DNA of 37,050 nucleotides from NCBI GenBank assembly GCA_001247695.2, contig LGRX02029191.1, positions 1 to 37,050 on the forward strand. Reading direction: 5' to 3'. Positions 1-9,731 of this stretch are shown in pieces. The position numbers and the translations under genes are program-made. The notes under the pieces are model-generated. The model did no database searches. It was given only the letters and a program-made list of their open reading frames with translations, and was not told where the DNA came from. Each line of letters begins with the position of its first letter. Position 1 is the stretch's first letter. The DNA is from Cymbomonas tetramitiformis (Eukaryota > Chlorophyta > Pyramimonadophyceae > Pyramimonadales > Pyramimonadaceae).

Positions 1-537
1 CAAGAAGTGAGATATATATATGTAGATATATATGTAGATATATATGTCGAATGCGTGTGAGCAGAACAGTCTCGCAGGGGCAGGTGTTCTCGGATACTAA
101 GATGATATAAAATACTTAGGTGAGTGTTTTATAGCACACCAATAACTGTGACAACGGACACGGGTGACATCTCAGGCGCTGAGGGGTGACAGACAGGAGG
201 CCCATTGTGCCCCCCCCCTTACCGTGGGGTGGGCAAGATTGGGCTTCCCGTGACACCACCTCACCCCGTGGGGTTGAGGTGTCACCAGGCAAGGAGGCAG
301 GAGGCAGGGTCTAGGAGGCAGGGTCTAGGAGCCAAACTGCCTCGAGCAATCCGGCATGTGCCATCCCCGCAAGATGTCCAAAAGTCTGCTGCTAGGTGAA
401 TCTAAAGAGCTCAGTTCCCTCGAGGATCAATCACAAACCGTACAAGCATGGAGAAGGGTCTTTGCTGAGCTGTGCTGTTGTCATTTTGCTGGCGGCGGCG
501 TCACCCTCGATCGCATGCGTCAAGCGCCAATGAGGCA
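1..537. other. Unclassified left flank with short repeats and a hairpin
   Basis: No convincing gene is visible. The first 50 bases are an AT-rich tandem repeat of a TAGATATATATG-like unit. A strong inverted repeat lies at 250-285 (GTGACACC paired with GGTGTCAC, with inner CCCC/GGGG pairing). At 300-327 there are two perfect copies of a 14-bp GGAGGCAGGGTCTA unit. The short open frames here are too small and repeat-derived to call. The stretch ends at the ATACT target duplication of the neighbouring retroelement. Confidence 0.5.
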
Positions 538-542
538 ATACT
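538..542. repeat. Target-site duplication ATACT (left of E1)
   Basis: ATACT lies directly before the TG of the E1 5' LTR. The same five bases follow the E1 3' LTR at 3905-3909 and follow E2 at 7728-7732. Five-base duplications are usual for LTR retrotransposon integrases. Confidence 0.9.
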
Positions 543-752
543 TGCTGGATGTGACACACCGACAGTAAAGACTGTCACCTGTCACTTCCTATAGTAGGCT
601 GGGTGACCGTCACCAGTAGACGGGAAACACCCGTTAGTATTTATGTGTATCTCTTTTATCAATCTGCGACTTTTACCGTTCTGATATCGAAACCCTTAAC
701 ACAGGGTTTATTCTCCGTTATCCGATATATACACCCGACTATATATCTGACA
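543..752 (+). repeat. E1 5' LTR (210 bp)
   Basis: Direct repeat of 3695-3904, starting TGCTGGATGTGACAC and ending ATATCTGACA, offset 3152 bases. No mismatch was noticed by eye. It should carry the promoter of the element. Confidence 0.95.
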
Positions 753-1138
753 GGTTTGGCCCCACTTGCGCTTTATTTAGCCACTGCGACACCGCGAGGA
801 TGATTGGCTAAGGCCGGACGCTTGGGATGGAGTGAGGCGCTCCGCGCGTGGAAGTGCCGGCAGTCGCGGGTATGGCCTAAGTTTTGTGGGTTGATTTACG
901 GCTAGCTGTAGGCCTTTGAGGACATCTTTTCTACGGGATTTAACGTTGGGTTGGTTTACGCATCCTGGTTGGTCACCACACCGTTTCGTATCGGCCGCCA
1001 TCTACCACACGACTTCTCGAATTTCTGCTCTCTCACGGCAGCCGTATCGACGACCCACCACATTTCTTGGCCGCCCAAGACTACCGCATTTTTTTCCACG
1101 TCTTCTTGCCTCACTCCACCCCTGTAGTCTTCTTCATC

Positions 1139-3442
1139 ATGGTTGCTTCTACTAGATCGACGGCTAGCATGGCGCATCGCCGCCGCACATTAAGCACAAT
1201 TTTTGACTCCATTGCTGCCAGGCATGCCAACACGCCCGCGACCCCGCCAGCGGCACAGCCGGCCGCTAATTCGGCGGGGGCCGCATTTTTGGCATCGGTA
1301 CGCACACTACAGCGGGAGCACTTCGACATGAAGGTGGCGAAGCACGTCCAACGCAAGTTGTTCGACGGCAAGGAGGGTAGATTTTCCGGTGCGGAGCCCC
1401 ACGCGGCGGCCATCTTCACGAGGATGGTCTCTGCCCTGCAGGCGGCATTCGTCACTGAGGACACCGGTTTCCTCCCGCTCTTCACGCTGGACGACGCTAC
1501 TTTGGCCGTCCGCGTGGAGGCCAACAATTTGTTGTTCTCCACGATCGAGCTGCTGATCGACCCCTCGTCGCCCGCAGCGGACTGGTTGGACTCGTCCCAC
1601 GCCAGCTTCCCAGCAGACGGTAAGCGTGTCCTGCTCGAGTTCGCCCGTCGGATGATCCCGGTTGGGGACCCCTTCCAGGGGCAAGCGGACATGTTTGCCG
1701 TCCGCATCGCTGCGGGCGTGGACCCTCATGGACCCATTGAGGACTTCAACGCCGCGCTCAAGGCAGCGAGGGCGAGATCGACGCTCCAGGACGAGGACGT
1801 GAAGTCCCTTTTCATCAAAGCCCTCGACGCCACCTTCTACCAACCGGTGGTGTCCCGTTTGCTCCTTCACGACCAGCGAGCCGCCCACGACCTACTCACC
1901 ATTCAGCAGTGGGTGCGGGAGTGCTACGGCGAGCACGTGCGGGCGGGCACCGCCACCGCATCCGCACACCGATACTCCCACGGCACGCACTTCATGGAGA
2001 AGGGCGTTGATGGGTCGGGTGCGGCGGGTGAGATCGAGGACTTACGGACAATGGTACTCGACTTGAAGAGACAATTGGCCACCTTCCTCGTCGCCGCCGA
2101 GTCCGAACCGTCTCCGCGGGGGTTTACCCCTCGCGCGGACAAACCGGACCGCCGGGTCAAGACCCGTTTCGCAGCCTCGCCCCTCCCCAAAGGGGGGAAT
2201 TGGTCTCAGTCCGTCTCACGGAAGGTGGCCTTCCACCGCGAGAGCGGTGCGACAATCCCGTACTGCCAAAATCAGGTGTGTGCTAAGGGGAAAGCGAGGC
2301 ATTTGCACCGGGACTGCCCGAACGGGGGCAGGGCCGGGCTCTCGGCGTTCGCCTTCGCCGAGGAGGCCGAGAACTCCGTGCTGGCCGCGAAGTTCCAGCA
2401 CGCCATCGACCACGGCGACCCCGTGGAATTCGACGCCCTCTGCATGTTTGCGGGCGGGAAGCCGGAGGTCTTCACCGATCTTTCGGCGTGCTCGTTCTGC
2501 GAGGAGGACGGTGAGGTCCTCGTGTCCGCTGTCGCCGAATTCTCTGAGATGGCACACGCGGCTGGAGCTTCCACGTTCAACGTCAACACCTTCACTGCCG
2601 ACTTGCCGGTGGTGTCGGAACCGGCCGCGCACTCCCCGCCCGCGTCGGTTGAGTCCGAAGAGGAATGGACCGGTCCGCCGAACCCCTTCTGCCCTCCCGT
2701 CACCCGCACGTTTGCCGATTTCATTGAGAGTACGGGAATTGCGTTGGGGGCGCCCGACGAGCCGGCCGCGAGCATGAACTTGCTCTCCGCGGTTGAGACG
2801 CCGGAGCGCGTGATCGACTACAAGCCCGCGGCTTACGCCGCGTGCGGCGATGACGACAAGGGTGCCTCGGTGGCACCGCCGCGGCCACGGTACGGCTGCG
2901 GGAACGGCATTCCGAGGTTCGCGAGGTCTCTCCTCACTTCCTCATTGGTGTGCGCGCTCTTTATGATTTGTGCCACCGCCGCGCCGCACGCCGTTGCCGG
3001 TGTCGGTGGTGCCGGTGCGCCCACATGCACGGGTCCACCGGTCGGTGGTGCTACGTCCACTGGCTCGGCAGTCCCGGCTGCGGAGGCTTCGCCAGCTGAC
3101 ATGATTCCGGACATGCCATGTGCCATTCCGCCTCGTCGCCAACGGCGGGAGCAGAGACGGCAGGGACTCTACATGGCTCCGATGCCGTGGCATCCCGGGC
3201 CGCCGCCGCCTGCCGAGTTGTTTGTGGACGGCCCTCCGCTGGCGCCGGCTTCATCTTCAGATGACGAGGCTCCACCGTCGGGCGGCACTTGGCAGCACCC
3301 TGGTACGGTGCAGCCTCCCGTGATCGAGAATCCGTCAATTCCTTCTACGAATGATTCATCACCGGCCCCGAGGGCCGGCAACTGCTTCACAGTCACGCTG
3401 CTCCGAGCCGGGCAGACGGCTCCGAAGACCACTAGTGGCTAG
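1139..3442 (+). CDS. Gag-like protein of E1 (767 aa)
   Basis: The start is the ATG at 1139; it matches the starts of the E2 and E3 gag ORFs (all begin M-S/V-x-S/T, followed by an R-x-x-L-x-T-I-F motif), whereas the frame upstream has no ATG. The N-terminal ~300 residues are a helical, Copia/UBN2-like gag region with a GKRVLLEFARRMIP segment that aligns with GKRALLEVTKRL in E2 and E3. A cysteine/histidine cluster near residues 376-393 (C-x4-C-x6-H-x4-C) resembles a variant zinc knuckle. A hydrophobic stretch near residue 600 (LLTSSLVCALFMICA) could be a membrane segment. The C-terminal third is Pro/Ala/Ser-rich. The protein is strongly diverged from the other two gags yet uninterrupted, so it may still be functional. 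Inferred role: capsid formation and RNA packaging. Confidence 0.8.
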   Translation: MVASTRSTASMAHRRRTLSTIFDSIAARHANTPATPPAAQPAANSAGAAFLASVRTLQREHFDMKVAKHVQRKLFDGKEGRFSGAEPHAAAIFTRMVSALQAAFVTEDTGFLPLFTLDDATLAVRVEANNLLFSTIELLIDPSSPAADWLDSSHASFPADGKRVLLEFARRMIPVGDPFQGQADMFAVRIAAGVDPHGPIEDFNAALKAARARSTLQDEDVKSLFIKALDATFYQPVVSRLLLHDQRAAHDLLTIQQWVRECYGEHVRAGTATASAHRYSHGTHFMEKGVDGSGAAGEIEDLRTMVLDLKRQLATFLVAAESEPSPRGFTPRADKPDRRVKTRFAASPLPKGGNWSQSVSRKVAFHRESGATIPYCQNQVCAKGKARHLHRDCPNGGRAGLSAFAFAEEAENSVLAAKFQHAIDHGDPVEFDALCMFAGGKPEVFTDLSACSFCEEDGEVLVSAVAEFSEMAHAAGASTFNVNTFTADLPVVSEPAAHSPPASVESEEEWTGPPNPFCPPVTRTFADFIESTGIALGAPDEPAASMNLLSAVETPERVIDYKPAAYAACGDDDKGASVAPPRPRYGCGNGIPRFARSLLTSSLVCALFMICATAAPHAVAGVGGAGAPTCTGPPVGGATSTGSAVPAAEASPADMIPDMPCAIPPRRQRREQRRQGLYMAPMPWHPGPPPPAELFVDGPPLAPASSSDDEAPPSGGTWQHPGTVQPPVIENPSIPSTNDSSPAPRAGNCFTVTLLRAGQTAPKTTSG

Positions 3443-3577
3443 AATTAGTCACGCCGTGCCTGCCTGGGAGTTAGCTGTAGTGTAGCCTCCTAGATGTGCA
3501 GAAGGGCTCTCTGAGTTTGAGCTGTGTTTAGAGTTTTAGCAAAGTAACAGCAGTATCTGACAATCTTGCTGTGACCT

Positions 3578-3608
3578 GGGACCGCCCTGACCAAGAGTAC
3601 AGGCCCCC
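3578..3608 (+). promoter_or_regulatory. Conserved 3' block of E1
   Basis: A 31-base block from GGGACCGCCCTGACC to ACAGGCCCCC lies between the gag stop and the 3' LTR. The same block occurs in E2 (4726-4756, minus strand) and E3 (12090-12120) with only about two differences, although the gag genes are far more diverged. It is probably a cis-acting RNA or replication signal. Confidence 0.6.
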
Positions 3609-3694
3609 AGTTGTGCTACAGTTTCCTCCTGAAGTTGAGTAGGGAGTTTGTTTGCTTCGTTCACTACTAGCTCCGGTCACCACCCTAGGTGGTG

Positions 3695-3904
3695 TGCTGG
3701 ATGTGACACACCGACAGTAAAGACTGTCACCTGTCACTTCCTATAGTAGGCTGGGTGACCGTCACCAGTAGACGGGAAACACCCGTTAGTATTTATGTGT
3801 ATCTCTTTTATCAATCTGCGACTTTTACCGTTCTGATATCGAAACCCTTAACACAGGGTTTATTCTCCGTTATCCGATATATACACCCGACTATATATCT
3901 GACA
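3695..3904 (+). repeat. E1 3' LTR (210 bp)
   Basis: Copy of 543-752. It is preceded by CCTAGGTGGTG, the position where a polypurine tract is expected; E2 and E3 have AGGGTGGTG there. It is followed by the ATACT duplication, which is also the left duplication of E2. Confidence 0.95.
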
Positions 3905-3909
3905 ATACT
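3905..3909. repeat. Shared target-site duplication ATACT between E1 and E2
   Basis: These five bases separate the last base of E1 from the first base of E2 and serve as the duplication for both elements. Two insertions therefore used the same five-base target, one after the other. Confidence 0.9.
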
Positions 3910-4631
3910 TGTGAGATATATAGCTACGGGTATATATCGGGTTACAGTCAGAATGCTTTCACTTTCGGTGTTTGCATAAGTCAGTATAAACATAAGATAG
4001 TCTCGGCTTTACAGTAGGTCGCGGTCTATAAGAAATGGTATCTACAAGAAACCAGCCGCTAGTTTTCTCTCCAAAAGTTAGAAAAAACGGTAAGAAATCA
4101 CCCGCTAGATTTTCCATCGGAGAGGTCTTGAAAATCCTTCGATTAAGAAAAAACTGACGCTAGACGGATTCATCAACCTAATCAGTATATATAGTCCAAA
4201 CATATAGGGTTTATTTATCAATCATATAGGGCTTATTTGACAGTTAACAGTGTTCATCCACCGCAGTAATCGTCCGCCATACCATGCATGCCACGGGTGG
4301 CCGAATTATAATTGTGGAGAATAAAGTATCAGCCCGGCTCGGCAGATAAGAAATCAACGCTGAGCTCCAACCTACCTGTCATCTCATGTCGAAATTAAGA
4401 AAAACTCGACGCTATGCGTGACAAATATGGCATCCTCCAATAAGAAATTCACGACGCTAGAGACGAGAATCTGGGACCGTCAGATTAAGCGACCAGCGCT
4501 AGCGAAATTTTTACTTTTTCTTATAGACCGCGACTTACTGTATGCCGGAAACCCTAAACCTGTGACACCCGTACTGTACGGAGTACTAGTACAGATAACA
4601 GGAAGTGACACACGGTGTGTCACATCCAGCA
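3910..4631 (-). repeat. E2 3' LTR, interrupted by a MITE
   Basis: Bases 3910-4011 match 7537-7638 and bases 4543-4631 match the end of the right LTR (to 7727). The intervening 4012-4540 is the inserted MITE, with a duplicated TA at 4010-4011 and 4541-4542. Confidence 0.93.
4012..4540. mobile_element. Tc1/mariner-like MITE (529 bp) with iterated internal motif
   Basis: The 24-bp terminal inverted repeats (4012-4035 and 4517-4540) differ at one base and begin CAGTAGGTCGCGGTC / CAGTAAGTCGCGGTC. The target duplication is TA, proved by comparison with the uninterrupted LTR at 7638-7639. TA targets plus CAGT ends are typical of Tc1/mariner/pogo elements. No transposase ORF is present. Inside, a degenerate motif of the form TAAGAAA followed by 3-9 bases and CGCTAG recurs about six or seven times (near 4046, 4091, 4144, 4347, 4395, 4439, and a weaker one at 4482), which could be repeated protein-binding sites. 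Confidence 0.88.
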
Positions 4632-4725
4632 CACCACCCTGGACTATTACGAGGAAGAGTTAGGGTGGAGCAGGGTTGTTGCAGTTAGAAAACACACCAT
4701 CTCAAGCGGTGGAAACAATTCTAGA

Positions 4726-4756
4726 GGGGGCCTGTGCTCTTGGCCAGGGCGGTCCC
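4726..4756 (-). promoter_or_regulatory. Conserved 3' block of E2
   Basis: On the minus strand this reads GGGACCGCCCTGGCC to ACAGGCCCCC. It is the counterpart of 3578-3608 in E1 and 12090-12120 in E3 and lies between the gag stop and the 3' LTR. Confidence 0.6.
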
Positions 4757-4840
4757 AAATCTCTAGCTAGCCGTGCACACAGGGAGGCATCTTGGCCTTG
4801 AAGCTGATCTAGCAGGGCTACTAGCAGTCACAGAGCAACT

Positions 4841-7147
4841 CTAGCCACTTTGAAAGTGGTCCACAAAGCAGAGTTCACTGTAGAAGTTGCCGTTGTCAAT
4901 CTCAAAGTCCAGATTGAAGAAGTCAAAAGTGTCAAAGTCCAAAGAACCAGAGTCCAGATTGAAGTTGTCGTCGGGGTCAGCGGGTCCAGAGTCCAGAAAG
5001 GCGGAGTCACGGAAGAAGTCCATTGCGCAATTCTGATAATTGAAGTACTGCCCGGACACCACCGCCCGTGGAGCAATCTCCGCGCCACAAAGTGCAGAGG
5101 CGGTGACGGTGTCGAGCAAAGCCATGCTCACACACATGAACAGAGCTGGCAGTGCCGCTGCCGTGAGGAGACCGCCAATTGACGGTGTCCGGACACCACC
5201 AACCCGTGGAGCGGGTGGCGGTGTGTCCACATGCAATTCCTCGTCGCCAGACTCGGAGTCAGCGACGCTGGCCGAATCATGCGTGGAAGAAATGTACGGA
5301 GGCAGGGGTGTGAAGGATTGAATTGAAACCTGTGGCTCGGGCTCGAAGAAGCCCAATTTCACAGACATGCCGTCCATAAAGGACTGCTCGAAGGGGGGTT
5401 CGTCGTCGACGAACTGCTTCGGGAAGATTAGCGCGCCCTCGTCGGTCTCGGTTGCCACTTGCGGTTCAGGCTCTGCGATGCTCTTGTCGATCACGGCGGG
5501 CGTGTCCGTGCCGAAATGAACCATGGGAAAATGCTGCGGAGCCGGCTCAGCACCACCGGCTACCTGCTTCAGCTCACGGAGAGCCGTGCGCGCCTCGTGC
5601 ACGCGGGTAGCAAGGAGAGAGGGCGGAGAAGGCCTTAAGCCCGCGTACTGTGCCCGAAGGCCAATGTTGATGTCGTCCGCGAAGGTGAAGGGCTCTTCGT
5701 CGTGACGAACAACAGGCTGATCATGCTGTCCACAAAGTCGAGCGAAGGCGGCGTCGTCCTGAGCGTCGAAGGCGGTTTGGAACGCGGAGACGATCTCGTC
5801 GTTCTCGTCGGCAGCCACCAAGTCGCACTCCGCGCATGCCATGTCGTCCGTGGGGCAACTCGCGGTGTCGTGGTAGTGTCCAGGAGGACAACGCGCGCAC
5901 TCAGGGACGAAGGCGGAGGAGGCTACGTGGAAGGAGATGCTGTGGGCGGAGTTCTTCTTGTAGTGTTGCTGACTCCAATTCCCGTCGGTCTTGAGCGGGC
6001 TCGCGGCGAAGCGGAAGCTCTTCCGCGCGCCATAGCCCCCAACACGATTGCTCCGTCCATGGAACTTCCCATCGTCCCTCCTGTTGCGTTCATCCCGCCA
6101 ACGTGAGGGCGGAAAGGAGACACCCCGCTTACCGTCAGGCTGCTGGCGGTGGCGGTGAGAGTCAGTGAATCCAGAGAGAGGCTCGTCGTCCTTCGCGATT
6201 GAGTCCTTTAGCGTCACGAGGGTAGAGGCGGCGGCCTCCAATTGCCTCTCGAACTCCATGATGAGGCTCTTCACGGCAACCCCACCAGAGTAAAGCATAG
6301 TCGGGGAAGTCGGAGGTGACGTCTTAGGCTGCTTCGCGCGGCCAACACCGTTCTCGCTCTCCCAAATCTCGAGGATGTGGGCGTAGATGTCCTCGAGGTC
6401 GACTTTGGCCAAGTCCACGTCGAGTCGAAGCGGCGTGGTGACCTTGTCGTACATGATGGGGTCGAGGGACGCGAGCAGCTGCTTCTTGGCCATCATGTCG
6501 TCGAGCGGACCAGAGGGCGAGTTGCGGATAGCCGTTAGGCAGGCGTCGAAGTCTTGGATTAACGGATCGGGGTCGAGCTTGGAGTCGAAGTAGATGGCAC
6601 ACAACTCCTCGTAGTTCCCAAGGGGTCGAAGAACTCGAGGAAGCAGCCTCTTCGTGACCTCAAGTAAAGCCCGCTTCCCATCTCGCGGTGAAGCACGCCC
6701 AGAAGCGTCCACCCAACGTCTCGCGGGTGAGTGAGGCCTCGTCAAAGATGGCAACGTCGTGAAGAGGATGGCGTTGTAGACGTTGTTGACCTCCTTGGTG
6801 GCGTCCGTCAAGTCGAAGAGGGTGTCGTTGGCGGTGTCCTTCAGCTCAAATGCCGACTGCAAAGACGTCACCAACGACGTCCACAAAACATTGCGGTCCG
6901 ACTCGTCACCTCGGAATGACGCCTCCTTGGAGCCAAGGGCGTCCCGAGATGTTCTTTTGATTAAATCCACGTCCCATGATGAATTTTGAACGGCCACAGC
7001 ACGTGTCCGCTCAGGGGCCGTCAAATTAGCCGCTGGAGATGCAGGTGTCGGCCGATAGCGCATCCCAACGTCTCGGGAAAAAATTGTGTCTAGCCGAATC
7101 CGGTTGCGAGCCCCCATGGGAGGCGTAGCTTGCGAAGAAATACTCAT
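4841..7147 (-). CDS. Gag-like protein of E2 (768 aa)
   Basis: The ATG at 7147 (MSISSQATPPMG) is chosen because it aligns with the E1 and E3 starts; the frame stays open upstream but lacks an ATG. Residues about 1-300 form the gag region, with DGKRALLEVTKRLLPRV and DPDPLIQDFDACLTAI segments and a KKQLLASLDPIMYDKV helix reminiscent of Copia/UBN2 gag. A zinc-knuckle variant CARCPPGHYHDTASC (C-x2-C-x5-H-x4-C) lies near residue 417. A hydrophobic segment (GGLLTAAALPALFMCVSMAL) near residue 660 looks like a membrane helix. The last 40 residues are Asp/Phe-rich. The frame is intact and the LTRs are identical, so this is probably a young copy. No enzymatic domain is present. Confidence 0.82.
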   Translation of the reverse strand: MSISSQATPPMGARNRIRLDTIFSRDVGMRYRPTPASPAANLTAPERTRAVAVQNSSWDVDLIKRTSRDALGSKEASFRGDESDRNVLWTSLVTSLQSAFELKDTANDTLFDLTDATKEVNNVYNAILFTTLPSLTRPHSPARRWVDASGRASPRDGKRALLEVTKRLLPRVLRPLGNYEELCAIYFDSKLDPDPLIQDFDACLTAIRNSPSGPLDDMMAKKQLLASLDPIMYDKVTTPLRLDVDLAKVDLEDIYAHILEIWESENGVGRAKQPKTSPPTSPTMLYSGGVAVKSLIMEFERQLEAAASTLVTLKDSIAKDDEPLSGFTDSHRHRQQPDGKRGVSFPPSRWRDERNRRDDGKFHGRSNRVGGYGARKSFRFAASPLKTDGNWSQQHYKKNSAHSISFHVASSAFVPECARCPPGHYHDTASCPTDDMACAECDLVAADENDEIVSAFQTAFDAQDDAAFARLCGQHDQPVVRHDEEPFTFADDINIGLRAQYAGLRPSPPSLLATRVHEARTALRELKQVAGGAEPAPQHFPMVHFGTDTPAVIDKSIAEPEPQVATETDEGALIFPKQFVDDEPPFEQSFMDGMSVKLGFFEPEPQVSIQSFTPLPPYISSTHDSASVADSESGDEELHVDTPPPAPRVGGVRTPSIGGLLTAAALPALFMCVSMALLDTVTASALCGAEIAPRAVVSGQYFNYQNCAMDFFRDSAFLDSGPADPDDNFNLDSGSLDFDTFDFFNLDFEIDNGNFYSELCFVDHFQSG

Positions 7148-7536
7148 GATAAAAATCCTATAGGTGGGTACGTCGGGGTAAGGTGGCGATGGCGCGGAGA
7201 GGAGGAACTTGCGGAAATGGTGATGGCAAAAGCAGTCAAAACGTCCGTAACTGCGAAATCCCAATTGTAGAAATGCGGAAGTCGAAGTACACGTTGCGCA
7301 AGAAGTCCGCGACAAAGATTGATCAGGTCCAGTCAAAACGAAAATCCCGTGGACATCCAAAAAATCACATAGGGCACGCTGCAGCGATAAACACAATTAC
7401 TCCGTAACGACGCGTACCTCAACCGCGAGCCCTCATAGCGCAACCATCAAATCGGACCCCCAACGCCCCACCAAGCGGAGGCGTTTAGCCAATCATGCTA
7501 CCAAAAGTAGTGGAAGGTGCCTGGCGCACCATAACC

Positions 7537-7727
7537 TGTGAGATATATAGCTACGGGTATATATCGGGTTACAGTCAGAATGCTTTCACTTTCGGTGTTT
7601 GCATAAGTCAGTATAAACATAAGATAGTCTCGGCTTTATGCCGGAAACCCTAAACCTGTGACACCCGTACTGTACGGAGTACTAGTACAGATAACAGGAA
7701 GTGACACACGGTGTGTCACATCCAGCA
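7537..7727 (-). repeat. E2 5' LTR (191 bp)
   Basis: Uninterrupted copy of the E2 LTR. On the minus strand it starts TGCTGGATGTGACACACC and ends ATATCTCACA. It contains a short GTGACAC/GTGTCAC inverted repeat and is followed on the plus strand by ATACT (7728-7732). Confidence 0.94.
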
Positions 7728-7732
7728 ATACT

Positions 7733-9077
7733 CACCCCTACAACGTTCAACCAACGCCGGTGCGATGCCAGAGCCAAAAGCGGCCTGGCACCACCCGAGC
7801 TGTCAGGGTCATGACCGATGACATATGTGTCATACATGTCATACGTGTCATACCTGTCAGACATGTCATACCATGTCATACCATGTCATGTCGGTCGTGT
7901 CATATATTATTATGACAGTCGGTCGAGTCATATATTATTATGATAGTCGTCAGTACGGTCGACCATGACTGTACCTGTCGTCAGATGATAAGTCACATCA
8001 TCTGTCATTATTCAAGGAAAGACTTGAATGACCCTGCCATCGAGAGTTCGTATGTCGAACTCGAAGATGGCAAAGCAAGATACATCTTGAAGTACAAACA
8101 AGAACCATCTTGGCTTTAAGCATGTGCGGAACACGCATGCACAATATGAACGAACTATTCGTTATCACAATACTGGTCGTTCAACCTACGTCTCGGGTTC
8201 ACAACCCAATGGCGGTACTATCTATGATGATAGGAGACGTATGGTATAAGATGAGGAAGCGTTGGGCTTCAAGCAGATCTTCACTCAGAGACTGCACTCA
8301 TCACCCGCTATTACTTTCACTTGCGTTGCTGTCCAACTTCGCAGTGTTAACTTGTATATTGATAATATATTCACGGCCTGTTTATCTCGCCGTATCATAT
8401 GGTATTCTAAAACTCGTCAAGGCACGAAAAGAGAACTCAAGTGAGTGCAGCGTCAGACATAGTATACAGTATATTGTTCGCAGGTTTGCAGGTGGGCGCA
8501 TAAGCGACAGCGCTCGCAGTGATACTGAATATCTGCAAATTGAATAATATACGCTCGAATATCGACAGCACACGGATTGCGCGAGGAGATTTTTCATCGC
8601 GAACATATTCGCAGCTAACAGCATCCGCAGAGAAATCGTTTTGATTCTATAAGCGACAAGGTGTGCGCACAGTGTACGGAACGCATGCAAATGATGTCAA
8701 AATTCGCAGGAATATCACTTTATGCGAGATTCAGATGCGCGAACGAAAAATGATCGTCAGCACATATGATTTTCATCAACTGCGACTGGACGCACGAAAT
8801 TTCGTTTAATAGCGCGCTCGTATTCTTTCATGCGACGTACATCAGCAATCGATTTTCGCAAATGCTCGTATGATGATTTTTAGCTCGTCAGCGCGATGTG
8901 CACTGATGTGATGCTCGTGTGCGCGATGTGCACGTCAGCGCGATATCATGATTCATCTGATGCAATGGACGCACGTTTTTAAGGCGCATGATTCCTAACG
9001 CGTCTTTATGCAGCGATACATATAAAATGTGTACGCGCGTCAGTATCCTCTGCAGAATGATTGTATACATGCAGGGA
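7733..9077. other. Spacer between E2 and E3, no credible gene
   Basis: Between 7820 and 7950 lies a degenerate tandem array of a CATACNTGT-like 9-10-mer, followed by a duplicated unit containing TCATATATTATTATGA. Small inverted repeats are common, for example CAGATGAT/ATCATCTG near 7985, ATTCAAG/CTTGAAT near 8010 and GAGTTCG/CGAACTC near 8045. A GCGCGATGTGCAC motif repeats near 8890-8930. Open frames here are short and show no recognisable motif. Confidence 0.5.
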
Positions 9078-9145
9078 TGCTGTGGACGCATGATCACCAT
9101 ACTGCCGTGGACGCATGATCACTATACTGCTGTGAATGTATGATC
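9078..9145. repeat. 25-bp tandem repeat interrupted by E3
   Basis: Two full copies (9078-9102, 9103-9127) of TGCTGTGGACGCATGATCAC plus ATAC are followed by a third, TGCTGTGAATGTATGATC (9128-9145). That copy continues after E3 at 12419 (TGATCACCATACTGC). E3 therefore inserted inside the third unit. Confidence 0.8.
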
Positions 9146-9340
9146 TGCTGGATGTGACACCCCGTGTGTGTCACAGTCCTCTGTCTGTACTAGTGCTCCG
9201 TACAGTACGGCTGTCACAGGTTCAGGGTTTCGGGCTTAAGCCGAGCGACACTCAATCTAACTTCACTTCTTATGTTATCTTAAGTGTAAGCATTCTGTGT
9301 TTCAGCACCTCAGTATATAGTCGGTACTATATATCCCACA
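9146..9340 (+). repeat. E3 5' LTR (195 bp)
   Basis: Direct repeat of 12224-12418 with one noticed difference. It contains a GTGACACCCCGTGTGTGTCAC inverted repeat near its start and a CCGTACAGTACGG palindrome, and is followed by GGTTATGGTGCGCCAGGCAC as in E2. Confidence 0.94.
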
Positions 9341-9731
9341 GGTTATGGTGCGCCAGGCACCTTCCACTACTTTTGATTGCATGAGTGGCTAAGCCACTCC
9401 GCTTGGTGGGGCGTTGGGGGCCCAGTTTGATGTCGTGATTTTCGCAGTTGCGGTCGAGAGCTAGTTACGGGCGGATTAATCTGGTATCGCTGCAGCGTGC
9501 GCCTACCTGGGATTATTTTGTATTGTCCGCGTTGGATTTCACTCGACTAGAACTTGATCAATTTTTGTCGTGAGTTTCCTTGGCCACCGCGTTACGATCT
9601 TACAATTTCGCAGTTACGGCTTCCTTAATTATCCGTTCCGGCACTGCATTCTACGGCTCTCGACCCTCGCTTTTCTGTATTCTCCGACATCGGCCCTCTA
9701 CCCCGACGCTCCCACCTATTGGATTCTCAAC

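Larger units (their letters stand above)
543..3904 (+). mobile_element. LTR retrotransposon E1, non-autonomous, gag-only
   Basis: The element is bounded by two 210-bp direct repeats that look identical, begin TG and end CA, and are flanked by ATACT on both sides. It is 3362 bp long and carries one long ORF with gag-like features. No retropepsin, reverse transcriptase, RNase H or integrase motif is seen, and there is no room for them. This is the architecture described in plants as TR-GAG elements. The LTR start TGCTGGATGTGACAC and the preceding GGTGGTG are shared with E2 and E3, so the three form one family. The first bases after the 5' LTR are GGTTTGGCCCC, and a TGG there could start a tRNA primer-binding site, though the tRNA was not identified. 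Identical LTRs suggest a recent insertion. Confidence 0.93.
3910..7727 (-). mobile_element. LTR retrotransposon E2, non-autonomous, gag-only, carrying a MITE
   Basis: It is read on the minus strand. The right LTR (7537-7727, 191 bp) is its 5' LTR; the left LTR (3910-4631) is its 3' LTR and contains a 529-bp MITE. Leaving out the MITE and one TA gives 191 bp, apparently identical to the other copy. Both outer ends are flanked by ATACT. The internal part holds one 768-residue gag-like ORF and no pol motifs. The leader just inside the 5' LTR (GGTTATGGTGCGCCAGGCAC on the minus strand) is nearly the same in E3, so E2 and E3 belong to one subfamily and E1 to another. Confidence 0.93.

Noticed and set aside
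1111..1888. Long minus-strand open frames opposite the E1 gag
   Set aside because: They are antisense shadows in GC-rich DNA of a gag gene supported by homology to E2 and E3.
7820..7950. CRISPR-like array of TGTCATAC repeats
   Set aside because: The units are degenerate 9-10-mers without spacers of constant length; it is an ordinary minisatellite in eukaryotic DNA.
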